Shown here: piece by piece, positions 9,865 through 18,879 of the stretch
Layout: each line of letters starts with the position of its first letter
How positions within the stretch are numbered: position 1 is the first letter of the stretch
Assembly: GCA_030625775.1 (NCBI GenBank)
Contig: DAOUQC010000012.1
Coordinates: 1-64,000 of the forward strand
Length of the DNA: 64,000 bases
DNA from: Verrucomicrobiota bacterium
GTDB taxonomy: Bacteria; Verrucomicrobiota; Verrucomicrobiia; Verrucomicrobiales; DEV007
Reading direction: 5' to 3'
The notes under the pieces: generated by a model
The model's input: only the letters and a program-made list of their open reading frames with translations
The model's database searches: none
What the model was told of the DNA's origin: nothing
Position numbers and translations under genes: made by a program

Positions 9865-11010
9865 ATGTCAAAGTGGAGTGCACAAATTCTGATCGCAGCA
9901 GTGGTTTTCCTGCTGGGGGTGGGTGTTGTCATGTTGGTAAGCACCTCTGTGTTTGGGATCGATGCGCCAAGCGATGATATCTATTTTGACGTGAAACGCC
10001 AGGTCGTTTGGCTGGTTCTTGGCGGCATGGTTTGTGTGTTGATGGCGAGTATTGATTACCACCTCATGCAAAAAATGGTGTGGGGGGTTTACTGCGTTTG
10101 CATTCTTTTATTGATATTATGTTACGTGCCTGAAGTCGGGCGGACTATCAATGGGGAGAGCCGTTGGATCGGGCTCGGAGGGTTCAACCTGCAGCCGTCT
10201 GAACTGGCAAAATTGACGATAGTGATTGTGATGGCTCACTGGTTCTCTCGTTATTCAAGTGATGGAAAGTATTTTTGGAAGGGATTCATCGCACCGGGAT
10301 TGATTGCGGGCTTGATCGTGATTTTGGTATTGTTTGAAGTGGATATGGGTACCGCAGCTATTCTTTCGGCAGTCGTATTTGTATTGATGTTTGTTGCCGG
10401 CACCAACTGGAAATATTTGATGCTATCGCTTGGGCTGGGCGTGTCATCTTTTGCCATGATGCTTTTTCTCAGGCCTGATAAAATGGAGCGGATGACGGCC
10501 TTTGTGAACCCGGAATTACATCGTTCGGGAGTGGGTTTGCAGCAGTGGATGGCTTTGATGGCTCTGGGCTCAGGAGGAGTGGAAGGCATGGGGCTGGGCT
10601 CGGGAAGGTTGAAGATGTTGTATATGCCATTTGCACATACAGATTTTATTTTTCCTATGATTGGGGAGGAGCTGGGGTTGCGGGTGACCTTGGCGGTGGT
10701 TTTTGCCTTTTTGTTGATTGCCGTTGCCGGTCTGATGATTGCTTTTCATGCCCGTGACCGCTTTGGAACCATGCTGGGGGTTGGAATCGTGAGTTTTATT
10801 AGCTTGCAGGCAGTTCTCAATATGGGGGTGACCACGTCGATATTGCCCAATACAGGTCTGCCGCTGCCATTCATCTCATATGGGGGATCAGCCCTGCTGG
10901 CAGTGATGGCAGGGATTGGGATTCTATTGAATATTTTTCGCCAGGGTGATATCGCGGGCAGGGATCGGTTTCAGGGTATCGCCAAGAGGCGCATCACTCC
11001 TCGTGTTTGA
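9865..11010 (+). CDS. ftsW: SEDS-family peptidoglycan polymerase FtsW
   Basis: Polytopic SEDS glycosyltransferase working with FtsI at the septum. About ten membrane segments are seen, with the family blocks GGFNLQPSELAKL, FAHTDFIFPMIGEELG, and NTGLPLPFISYGGSAL near the C-terminus. At 381 residues, and within the dcw unit, FtsW is preferred to RodA. It follows the LysM gene after 66 bases. In most bacteria murG and murC come next; here the + strand operon stops, and a convergent sulfatase operon begins at 11146. Confidence 0.93.
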   Translation: MSKWSAQILIAAVVFLLGVGVVMLVSTSVFGIDAPSDDIYFDVKRQVVWLVLGGMVCVLMASIDYHLMQKMVWGVYCVCILLLILCYVPEVGRTINGESRWIGLGGFNLQPSELAKLTIVIVMAHWFSRYSSDGKYFWKGFIAPGLIAGLIVILVLFEVDMGTAAILSAVVFVLMFVAGTNWKYLMLSLGLGVSSFAMMLFLRPDKMERMTAFVNPELHRSGVGLQQWMALMALGSGGVEGMGLGSGRLKMLYMPFAHTDFIFPMIGEELGLRVTLAVVFAFLLIAVAGLMIAFHARDRFGTMLGVGIVSFISLQAVLNMGVTTSILPNTGLPLPFISYGGSALLAVMAGIGILLNIFRQGDIAGRDRFQGIAKRRITPRV

Positions 11011-11145
11011 AGAAGTGCAAGTGGAGAATGTGAAAAGGGGGCAGGTGCTTTGTAGTTAGCCAATAATAAAAGTATATGGATGCAGGAAAAAACCTCGTTT
11101 TCCAGGATTGCCCCATTGGTAACGACCCCTCGGTAATTGTATAGA

Positions 11146-12534
11146 TCACCATCCCCCGGTTTGAGGAGTCGCCGTCTTCTGAGTAGCGGCATACCAGGTC
11201 TTCAGCCGTTTCAACAAGGACTTGGCTTTTTTTAGATTTTCTCTGGTGATGTCGGTTTTTTCTTTGGGATCCTGATCAAGTCGAAACAGCTCCACTTTTT
11301 CGTTGTCAAAGGAGCCCGGCTTTGCTTTTTTATGACTCACTACCAGCTTCCATGGGCCGTCTCGCATCGCTTCATAACGGGAGCCGTTGTTGCCGAGCGA
11401 TGCCCAGAACAATGGCCGCTGGGGCAAAGTTTTTCCTTCAAACAAAAGGGGGGACAGATCGACGCCATCGAGCGGACGACTCGCTGAGGGCTTCGTTCCG
11501 GCGAGTGACATCAAGGTAGGCATGATATCGAGGGTGATTCCAGGTATTGCGCTCTCAGTGTCCGCTTTGATTCTCCCCGGCCACCAGGCGATGAAAGGAA
11601 CTTTGTGGCCCCCTTCGTAAACCGAGCCTTTCCATCCACGAAGATAGGCACTGCCGCTGGGGAAATCCCGCGATGGACCATTGTCGGAGAAAAACAATAC
11701 CAGGGTATTTTTGTCGAGTTCCAGTTCGATCAAAGTTTTGCGGATTTGTCCAACTCCTTCATCGATTGGCAGAGTCATGCCTTTTAATTTTTCTATCCGC
11801 TCGGCTTCGTTGGCTGGTTTCCAGCGTTTCCAGGCCTGCTCGGTTCGTCGCACCGGGTCACCTGGAACCTGAACCGGGTTGTGGATAGAGAGGTGGGAGA
11901 TATAGATGCAAAACGCTTTGTCTCGATTCCGGCGAATGAAATCGTCAGCATTGCGATTGATCAAATGGGTTACGTAACCTTCTTCTCTGGTCTCCTTGCG
12001 TCCATACCACCAGTCATGTTTGTTGTGATCGCCGACGTGACTGACGAAGTCGATGTTGCCGCTGTGGTAACCGATGAATTCATCAAAGCCGTGATTCTGT
12101 GGATGATAATCATCAGAGTTGTGCGGATACCCCTGGTGCCATTTCCCAATCAGGCCAGTGGTGTATCCTTCCGTCTTGAGACTTTCGGCGAAAGTGTTTT
12201 CGACTTTTTGCAAACCCTTACGATGTTCAGGATGATCGGTGACGGGGTGGATCACCGCTTCGATTCCGGCGCGTTGCTGGTATCGTCCGGTGAGCAATCC
12301 GGCACGTGTGGGTGAACACACCGTGCCGGACGAATGGAAATCAGTCAGCCGAATGCCCTCCTTCGCCAAGCGGTCGATTTCCGGAGTCTTGAAATAGGGG
12401 TTACCAAAACAGCTCACACCCGCGTAGCCCATGTCATCAACCATGATGACGACGAAGTTGGGTTTATCTGCTGCCGGGGAAATGCCGCAGGCACAAGCGA
12501 AAATCAGGAAGCTGGATAGGAGGAATTTTTCCAT
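11146..12534 (-). CDS. Secreted sulfatase (formylglycine type, CSPTR)
   Basis: A 462-residue alkaline-phosphatase-fold sulfatase with a signal peptide (about 1-21, cut after a SPA-like site). VDDMGYAGVSCFG carries the metal aspartates, and VCSPTRAGLLTGRYQQR is the canonical C-x-P-x-R formylglycine motif (Cys about 70), followed by GKWHQG and FFSDNGPSR. It should remove sulfate esters from a glycan in the periplasm or outside. It is the last gene of a three-gene minus-strand operon, starting seven bases after the FAD oxidoreductase stop. Substrate cannot be read from sequence. Confidence 0.93.
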   Translation of the reverse strand: MEKFLLSSFLIFACACGISPAADKPNFVVIMVDDMGYAGVSCFGNPYFKTPEIDRLAKEGIRLTDFHSSGTVCSPTRAGLLTGRYQQRAGIEAVIHPVTDHPEHRKGLQKVENTFAESLKTEGYTTGLIGKWHQGYPHNSDDYHPQNHGFDEFIGYHSGNIDFVSHVGDHNKHDWWYGRKETREEGYVTHLINRNADDFIRRNRDKAFCIYISHLSIHNPVQVPGDPVRRTEQAWKRWKPANEAERIEKLKGMTLPIDEGVGQIRKTLIELELDKNTLVLFFSDNGPSRDFPSGSAYLRGWKGSVYEGGHKVPFIAWWPGRIKADTESAIPGITLDIMPTLMSLAGTKPSASRPLDGVDLSPLLFEGKTLPQRPLFWASLGNNGSRYEAMRDGPWKLVVSHKKAKPGSFDNEKVELFRLDQDPKEKTDITRENLKKAKSLLKRLKTWYAATQKTATPQTGGW

Positions 12535-12541
12535 GGGATTA

Positions 12542-14422
12542 TCAATAAACCCTGACCTGACAAATTCGTGCGTGGTCGATACCGTTGGTGGCGGTGACAG
12601 AAATGCGGAGTGCGGAAATGGGGGCGCCGTTGAAGGGGTGCATGCGATTACGTTGATAATTATCAGTGATACTCAGCTTTGGCGTCCACTGATTACCATC
12701 AAAAAAATCGACATTATAATCCTTGACGGTTTCCGGTTGGGGTGAACCCCAAATCATGGAATCGCTGTAACTGTCGAGCTGGGTGAGTGTGAGGTGGCGG
12801 TGCAGGCCGGTGTCGAAAATTAATCGTAGTTGATAGATGTTGAAGGGCTCAGGCCAGGTGATTTCGAGTGTGGCAGGGAAGCCGTCGGCAGGATCCGACA
12901 TCCAGCGATGGGTGCCGGGGAGGTTTCGTCCAGGCGGGGCTCCATCCTCTCCGTGAACGCTGCGGGTTTGAGGAGAAACGATTTCGCTCGCTTTACCGAC
13001 GCTTTGTTCACTGCTAGCGGTGATCGTGGCCTGGGAGACCAGATTGGCGATATCGGAGCTGACCTGGCCAATGAGAAATGCGTCGTCTCTCATCACTTGT
13101 CGTTGGATGTTTTTGACCAGCCCTGGGCTTGAAGAGATATCTGATGGGGAAGTGAGTGTCGCAATGGCAAGAGCAGCCGCTGTGCCGACTCCCTGACCCA
13201 TCACTGAACAAGTGGCCATGACACGGGTGGAGGAAAAGGCGACATGGGTGGCCGAGTGATTGCGTCCGGCAAACATCAAATTTTCAATATCGCGCGAAAT
13301 ACAGGAACGCAGGGGGATGTCGTAGAGGTGGGGCAGGGGGTGTTGTTCGCAAGGCTGAAGGCCCGATCCATCGATACCCTCCGGCGGGTGGAGGTCGAGT
13401 GACCAACCTCCGTAAGCAATGGCATCGTCAAAACTTCGTGATTCCATCAGATCCTGTTGAGTGAGGACATGTTGACCGATAAAGCGTCGGCTTTCGCGTT
13501 TGCCGGGTAAAAAGCCAAACCAGTCGAGAGCCCAATTGGCGGCGTCGGATGGATCGGCTTCTGCCGGGGTTCCGGGTGGTCCGTTTTTGACATGGTCCCA
13601 GATGCCGAGAACGATGGCGAGCAGTTCATCGCGGATTTTTTCATTGTCCTTGATGGTATCCAACTTGCCACCCCATTCGGCCCACCAGTAACCGTACTCA
13701 TGGGATGGAACTTCGTCGCCGGGGGTGGCATAAAGGCGTAGGCGAAGCTCTTCTTTGGTGAATTTGCGGGCAAAAGCTGGAGCAGTGAATGGCATGGGTT
13801 GATCATGCTTTTTTGCCTGCATCAGGATGGTTGATCCGAGCCGGAGTTTATCAGCTTTTTCAGGTGCCAGTGATTCGCCAAATTGCTCGCGACTTTCACG
13901 GCCCTCCATGAAGGGTGCGCCGGCTTCTGCCCCAAGACGTCCGTCGCCAGTGCAGTCGATGAAAATATCGGCGGCGATGAGGAATCGATCTTCTGTGCTT
14001 TGACGATCAGCAAGCGCATGGGTGATTTTATGGCCATCCATTTCCACGCCGGTGATCGTGGTGTTCAGCATCAGAGTGAGGTTCCTTTCCGCCTGACACT
14101 TTTCGTAAAGGATGAGATCGAACATCGAAGGTGAGCGTTGCGGATTGCGCACACAATTTTCGAGCCGGATTTCTTCAATGATGCCGGATTCACGCGCTTC
14201 GGTTTCCAGTTCGCGTCCACGATCCGTACCGCCAGTCCCGTTGGCACCGACAATGTGCATGCGTACTTCGCTGGAGGCATTGCCACCGAGAACCGGTCGG
14301 TCATGGCAGAGGATGACACTCGCTCCGCAACGAGCAGCGGCAATTGCGCATGGAACGCCTGCTGGTCCGCCGCCGGCAATGAGGATTTCTGTGTTTAAGT
14401 CTCGTTCGGTGACGATGTTAAT
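12542..14422 (-). CDS. FAD-dependent oxidoreductase with C-terminal beta-sandwich domain; apparent ATT start
   Basis: FAD_oxidored-type flavoprotein of about 626 residues. The frame carries an intact dinucleotide fold EILIAGGGPAGVPCAIAAARCGA, then RPVLGGNASSEVRMHIVG, DCTGDGRLGAEAGAPFMEG and NLMFAGRNHSATHVAF, and ends in a discoidin-like beta-sandwich (about 500-626). The first ATG of the frame (14260) would delete the FAD fold. Upstream there is no ATG, GTG or TTG before an in-frame TAA; the best start is ATT at 14420-14422, overlapping the preceding gene's stop (ATTAA), giving a natural N-terminus reading NIVTERDLNTEIL. A base error that altered an ATG would look the same. It lies between a gluconolactonase-like gene and a sulfatase in one operon, suggesting oxidation of a sugar or related substrate. 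Confidence 0.85.
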   Translation of the reverse strand: MNIVTERDLNTEILIAGGGPAGVPCAIAAARCGASVILCHDRPVLGGNASSEVRMHIVGANGTGGTDRGRELETEARESGIIEEIRLENCVRNPQRSPSMFDLILYEKCQAERNLTLMLNTTITGVEMDGHKITHALADRQSTEDRFLIAADIFIDCTGDGRLGAEAGAPFMEGRESREQFGESLAPEKADKLRLGSTILMQAKKHDQPMPFTAPAFARKFTKEELRLRLYATPGDEVPSHEYGYWWAEWGGKLDTIKDNEKIRDELLAIVLGIWDHVKNGPPGTPAEADPSDAANWALDWFGFLPGKRESRRFIGQHVLTQQDLMESRSFDDAIAYGGWSLDLHPPEGIDGSGLQPCEQHPLPHLYDIPLRSCISRDIENLMFAGRNHSATHVAFSSTRVMATCSVMGQGVGTAAALAIATLTSPSDISSSPGLVKNIQRQVMRDDAFLIGQVSSDIANLVSQATITASSEQSVGKASEIVSPQTRSVHGEDGAPPGRNLPGTHRWMSDPADGFPATLEITWPEPFNIYQLRLIFDTGLHRHLTLTQLDSYSDSMIWGSPQPETVKDYNVDFFDGNQWTPKLSITDNYQRNRMHPFNGAPISALRISVTATNGIDHARICQVRVY

Positions 14423-15503
14423 CCTTGGTTTGTGTTTTTGTTTGCCTTCTTACTTTTTTTGTCCAGCCTGCTCCGCGCGTTTTAGTTTTGATACGCAGGA
14501 GATACATGTCGGCGGTGATGTAGAGAGTGGATCCATCATTTCCCCAGGCGCAGTTGGCCGTGCGCTCGCCGGTTGAGATACGGCCGAGCAGTTTGCCTTT
14601 TGGAGTGAAAATGTAAACGCCTCCCGGGCCGGTGGCCCAGAGATTGCCCTCTTGGTCGACCTTTAAACCATCGGGCAAGCCGGGCAGTTTTTCTTCGACT
14701 GCCTGGGTGGCATCGTAGAATACTTTTCCCTCGCCCAGAGTTCCATCCTCTTTGACCGGAAAGGATTTCCAGATGGCGGCTTCCGGATCGGATTGAGCGA
14801 CATAGAGAGTTTTGTGATCTGGCGAGAATGCTATGCCGTTCGGACGGGTCAGTTCCTTGGTGAGCAGGGTGGTTTTTCCGTCTTTGCCCAGTCGGTATAC
14901 TCCACAAAAATCGAGTTCGCGGCGAGGATCATCGTAACGTTTTGGCAATCCGTAAGGAGGGTCGGTAAAATATAAATCACCATTGGGGTGATAACAGGCA
15001 TCATTCGGGCTGTTGAGACGTTTGCCTTCGTAATTATCAACCAGCGTGCGTTTGCCTCCGTTTTTGGTGAGAACGGAAAGTCGGCGATCACCGTGTTCGC
15101 AGGAAACGAGGCACCCCTTGGAATCGAGCAGCAATCCATTGCAGCCGGGTTCGCCGCCGTATTTTCCTGGTCCGGTATAACCTGAGGGTTTAAGAAAGGT
15201 TTTTGTTCCAACGCCTTCATCCCAGCGCACCACCTTGTTGCGTGGAATATCAGAAAACAGCAGGTAACCACCACGGGGATGTTTTTTCTCAGGAACCCAG
15301 ACAGGGCCTTCGGTCCAATCAAATCCTGAGGCCAGTACTTCGATTTTTGTTCCCGGTTCGATCAAGGCATCGAGGGCGGGGTCGAGTTTAATGATTTCAC
15401 CGAGTGAGGGCAGATTGGTGGTGTCCTGAGCCGATAGCAGGCAGGGAGTCAGCAGAGCTGCGGCAAGCGTTGACAGGAAAGTGAAGGGGCTTAGCTTTTT
15501 CAT
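14418..15503 (-). CDS. Secreted SMP-30/gluconolactonase-like beta-propeller protein
   Basis: A 361-residue protein with a signal peptide (MKKLSPFTFLSTLAAALL, ending near LLSAQ) and a six-bladed SGL propeller. Visible blocks are EGPVWVPEKKHPRGGYLLFSDIP, CNGLLLDSKG, LNSPNDACYHPNGDLYFTDPPYG, TRPNGIAFSPDHKTLYVA and GLPDGLKVDQEGNLWATGPGGV, matching metal-binding lactonases. It probably opens sugar lactones in the periplasm. First gene of the operon with the FAD oxidoreductase and a sulfatase; its stop overlaps the proposed ATT start of the next gene. Confidence 0.9.
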   Translation of the reverse strand: MKKLSPFTFLSTLAAALLTPCLLSAQDTTNLPSLGEIIKLDPALDALIEPGTKIEVLASGFDWTEGPVWVPEKKHPRGGYLLFSDIPRNKVVRWDEGVGTKTFLKPSGYTGPGKYGGEPGCNGLLLDSKGCLVSCEHGDRRLSVLTKNGGKRTLVDNYEGKRLNSPNDACYHPNGDLYFTDPPYGLPKRYDDPRRELDFCGVYRLGKDGKTTLLTKELTRPNGIAFSPDHKTLYVAQSDPEAAIWKSFPVKEDGTLGEGKVFYDATQAVEEKLPGLPDGLKVDQEGNLWATGPGGVYIFTPKGKLLGRISTGERTANCAWGNDGSTLYITADMYLLRIKTKTRGAGWTKKVRRQTKTQTKD

Positions 15504-15590
15504 AGGCGGATTAGTTTATAGCTTGTTGGCTGGAAGTCTCTCAGAAAAACAGGATTTCTTGGTGGTATGGGGTAAAAGTATTGGTGAGTC

Positions 15591-18068
15591 ATGAGTGATA
15601 AAGAGCCGGAAGGTGAGGAAATCCCCAAATCAAGGAAGAAACGATTGAAGAAGATCGTGATCGGGCTGGCTGTGTTCGCCGCACTGCTGGGTGGTTCTGC
15701 TTATTTCGCACAGGACAGGTTGATCAATGAGATGCATTCTTTGGTTATCACGACGTTGAAAGAGGTCGGTATTCATGTCGATTACTCTTCAGCCAGGCAG
15801 GATCCTGTGAGGGGAGCGGTGATTGAGAAAGTGTTTCTTTACGAGACCGAGAAACAAGAAAAGCCAGTATTGACGATCACTAATTTGGGTCTTTCTCCCA
15901 GCTTGCGGCAATGGTTTCTCGAAGGGGAACTTTCCATCAGGGTGACGCTGAAGGATTCGGAAATCAGTATGCTGGTGGATGGGGAAGAGGTGGAACGTTT
16001 GGGAAGTGTCACATCAGTGATGAAGGCGGGAGTGAGCGGGGTGACGATAGGGCATTTGTCGGCGGTGATGAATGGAGTGGATTATAATGTGAAGGGGCGT
16101 GTGGATTTTGGCAGTGGGAAAGACAAAGGCGAGAAGACGAAGGCGATCGAAACAGTCATTGATGATAAAAAAGAGCTCCTGTTGGATTTCTCATTTTTGA
16201 AGCCACTGGGAGAATGGCTGTCGGTTGAGGCACAGAAGGGAAAACTGCATGTGATCTCTGATTTTAATATTGATGCGGCAGATTTGGACGGGATGATCGT
16301 GAACTCCCAATTTTCCGGTGAGTCTTTTGTCTGGCATGGAGTGGACTTTGACCAAATGAAGGCGGAGGTGACCTATTCGGGAAAGGATAAGTCAGTGAAC
16401 GTAAAGTCAATTGAGGCGGCTTACCGCGGAAAGTCGGTGGGAGGTGAGCTCCGTTATTTGACACCGACAAAAACGCTGGAAATTACCAGGTTGGATAGCC
16501 AGGTGGATTTCTTGAGTTTGATTAAGGATTACTCAGGTAAGAGTGCTGAAAAAAACGGGCAGGCATTGGTTCTGATTCAAGCGCCTCATCTGTCCTTGAG
16601 TGGGAATTTGGACTTCGGAGATCTGAAGAAAAGCGATTTGGAAGTCGAATTTCTCGACGCGGCTGATGCGGTCGTAAAAAGGGGAGGGCGGGAGATGAGT
16701 TTTAAGGAGCTTCAGGGGAAACTGGCATTTGCTGATGGACGTGTGAGCATTTTTGAGCAGGGTATAAACGCAAAGGTTATAGGTGGAGATTTTAATCTGT
16801 CCGGAGAAATGGAAGTGATGGGAGGTGCGCAAAGTCGCTCTGCCAATCTCACTGTATCAGGCAAGTCCTTTCCTTATCATGGAGTTACCTTTGATCACAT
16901 GAAGGCAAATGTGATCTATTCGGGGGAGGACAGGACAGTGGATGTGAAGTCTTTCGACATGGCTTATCGGGGGAAACCGCTGACGGGTGAATTTCGTTAT
17001 TTGATACCGACAAAAACGCTGGAGATTATCGGACTGGATAGTCAGGTGGATTTCTTGAGTTTGATGAAGGATTATTCAGGCAACAGCACTGAAGAAGGTG
17101 GGCAGGAAGTGGTTTTGATCCAGGCCCCACATTTGGGAATCAATGGGCATGTGGAATTTGAAAATTTGGAAAAGAGCGATTTGACAATCGAGTTTCTCAA
17201 TGACGCTGGCGCGGTTGTGGAAACTGCAGGCCGGCAAATCAGCATGAAAGAGCTGAAGGGAAAACTCGCCTTTGCCGGAGGGAGCCTGAGCACTCTTGAT
17301 CCAGGCTTATCCACGAAGATAGCGGAGGGGGAAGTTTACTTATCCGGAAAAATGGCAGTCGTGAGTGATGAGAAAGCTTATCAAGCGTCTCTTAAGCTGG
17401 AGAATATTTCCGTAAATGAGTTGGATGCTTTGATCAATGCAGAAGGCGAAGACAAGAAATTGCCCGGGCGTCTGTTTTTTGATTTTGATGGGAGTGGTGA
17501 TAAGGCGATGCCGGTCAAGGATGCCCAGGGCAAAGTTAAAATTGAAGGTGCGAAGTTTTATTCGATGCGTCGTTTTGGTTCTCTTTTTGCGACCTTGAAT
17601 AAAGCAGTGCCAGCTTTCGGAAAACGGAATTCTGGAGAGAAAGCGGGTACGCAGGTCTTAACGGGAACTTATCAGGTACAGGACGAGGTGATTCGCTCTG
17701 ACGATTTGGCCTTGGGAGGAGACCTGAGTCAGGTTTTGGTAAAGGGAAATTATGACCTGAAGAATAAAATCGTGAACATGGATGGCAAAGCTGAATTTAA
17801 AGGTGCCGTGGGATTAGCGACAGGTCTGGCGAGTAATTTATTGGAACTTACAGGGACCGGGCCTTTGGATGAAATAAAGTGGAAATTTAAGAACCTCAAT
17901 GCGATCGGAGTCGTTAAAGCCGGAACGAAGGGGGTGACGGAAACCAGTAAAGAAGCCCTCAAATTAGGAGGCGATACAGCAAAGGGAGCTGCTAAAATTA
18001 CCGGGAAAAGTGTTGAGGGAATTAGCAAAGGCTTGAAGAAGGTGTTGCCTTTTAAGAAGAAAAAGTAA
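15591..18068 (+). CDS. Large AsmA/TamB-like inner-membrane-anchored protein with internal duplication
   Basis: An 825-residue protein with a charged N-terminus, one anchor at about 23-43 and a long beta-strand-rich region typical of AsmA/TamB/DUF3971-like proteins, ending in a Lys-rich tail (KKVLPFKKKK). The C-terminal third (ALGGDLSQVLVKGNYDLKNKIVNMDGKAEFKGAVGL) is like the AsmA_2 region. Such proteins bridge the periplasm and take part in lipid transport or outer-membrane biogenesis. Residues about 242-422 and 423-603 are two copies of one 181-residue unit. It is monocistronic: divergent from the gluconolactonase operon and followed by a hairpin at 18075. Confidence 0.75.
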   Translation: MSDKEPEGEEIPKSRKKRLKKIVIGLAVFAALLGGSAYFAQDRLINEMHSLVITTLKEVGIHVDYSSARQDPVRGAVIEKVFLYETEKQEKPVLTITNLGLSPSLRQWFLEGELSIRVTLKDSEISMLVDGEEVERLGSVTSVMKAGVSGVTIGHLSAVMNGVDYNVKGRVDFGSGKDKGEKTKAIETVIDDKKELLLDFSFLKPLGEWLSVEAQKGKLHVISDFNIDAADLDGMIVNSQFSGESFVWHGVDFDQMKAEVTYSGKDKSVNVKSIEAAYRGKSVGGELRYLTPTKTLEITRLDSQVDFLSLIKDYSGKSAEKNGQALVLIQAPHLSLSGNLDFGDLKKSDLEVEFLDAADAVVKRGGREMSFKELQGKLAFADGRVSIFEQGINAKVIGGDFNLSGEMEVMGGAQSRSANLTVSGKSFPYHGVTFDHMKANVIYSGEDRTVDVKSFDMAYRGKPLTGEFRYLIPTKTLEIIGLDSQVDFLSLMKDYSGNSTEEGGQEVVLIQAPHLGINGHVEFENLEKSDLTIEFLNDAGAVVETAGRQISMKELKGKLAFAGGSLSTLDPGLSTKIAEGEVYLSGKMAVVSDEKAYQASLKLENISVNELDALINAEGEDKKLPGRLFFDFDGSGDKAMPVKDAQGKVKIEGAKFYSMRRFGSLFATLNKAVPAFGKRNSGEKAGTQVLTGTYQVQDEVIRSDDLALGGDLSQVLVKGNYDLKNKIVNMDGKAEFKGAVGLATGLASNLLELTGTGPLDEIKWKFKNLNAIGVVKAGTKGVTETSKEALKLGGDTAKGAAKITGKSVEGISKGLKKVLPFKKKK
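16314..17399 (+). repeat. Two tandem 543-bp (181-codon) repeats inside the AsmA-like gene
   Basis: Unit 1 begins at 16314 (SGESFVWHGVDFDQMKAEV) and unit 2 at 16857 (SGKSFPYHGVTFDHMKANV), exactly 543 bases apart. Similarity runs the whole unit: for example LDSQVDFLSLIKDYSG against LDSQVDFLSLMKDYSG, and ATYRGK-like, PTKTLEI, VLIQAPHL and EFL blocks recur in order. DNA similarity is also high, including the shared 16-mer ccgacaaaaacgctgg, so the duplication looks fairly recent compared with normal AsmA strand repeats. Confidence 0.9.
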
Positions 18069-18074
18069 AGGTGG

Positions 18075-18094
18075 AAGCAAGGGGGGCCTTGCTT
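18075..18094 (+). terminator. Hairpin after the AsmA-like gene
   Basis: A perfect eight-base stem AAGCAAGG/CCTTGCTT with a GGGG loop, seven bases after the stop at 18068. The T-run is missing (AACAATG follows), so it may be a weak terminator or an mRNA end stabiliser. Confidence 0.5.
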
Positions 18095-18122
18095 AACAAT
18101 GTGGATTTTCTATGATCCAGCG

Positions 18123-18858
18123 ATGAGTGATAGGCAGGAGATTAGATATTACCAGCCGGCAAGAACCAGTGGCTATGCTATATGTAGCTTCATATTCAGC
18201 TTTGCTGGGTATTGCTCGATTCTCTTTGGTATTATTGCGGTGATTTTCGGGCACATAGCAATTGGAAAAATCCGCTGTTCCGACGGTACGCTCAGAGGGG
18301 AAGTGCTCGCCCTGTTTGGACTAGTGATTGGTTACATTGGCCTGGCATTTCAGGCCGTCATCACTGGTTTTTTTGTTTATGCGATGATTCAGGCGGATGG
18401 TGAATCGGGAATGGATATATTCGGCCGGTCACAGTTCAGCGGCAACACTGTCGTTACTGATGGCGGTGCACGAACCCAGATTGGCTGGAAGCTTGGCGTA
18501 TGCTCCGGCGGTTGATATTGAGAAGCACTTTAGCGAACTATTGGAACAACTATTGATTGGGATGGTACTGCCTGATATCGAGCACTTTGTAATCCAGAGT
18601 TCGCCGAAAACTCACGTTGCAAAACTGAGAGGCCCCTTATTCTTATTTTTTGCCGAAGATGATATGATGGCTTCCGTCGATGATGCTTGGGCCTTGGTTT
18701 CCGAATTCCCTTCCAAGGATAACCTGACTTATCGAACCGTGCCGGATGGAGGTCACTATCAATCTATGATTTCTAAAGGCATCCCGGAAGGAATTATTTG
18801 GATTCGATCACAGGAAAAGGAGATCGATGAAGAGGCTTTATCCAAGCCTGCAGAGTAA
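18123..18858 (+). pseudogene. Broken DUF4190 / alpha-beta hydrolase fusion gene
   Basis: The first frame (18123-18515) codes a two-pass DUF4190-like module (SGYAICSFIFSFAGYCSILFGIIAVIFGHIAIGKI ... then a second hydrophobic segment) ending in an unrelated tail. From about 18400 the next frame, open to 18858, codes the C-terminal half of a prolyl-oligopeptidase-type hydrolase: WIYSAGHSSAATLSLL (nucleophile GHSSA), FFAEDD (acid) and DGGHYQSM (histidine). The N-terminal half of the hydrolase fold is absent. In other bacteria a DUF4190 module precedes such hydrolases in one chain, so a deletion plus frame change near 18390-18410 is the simplest reading. Whether either fragment is still translated (ATG at 18397) is unknown. 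Confidence 0.65.
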
Positions 18859-18879
18859 GCTGGTTTTCCGGGAAAATTA

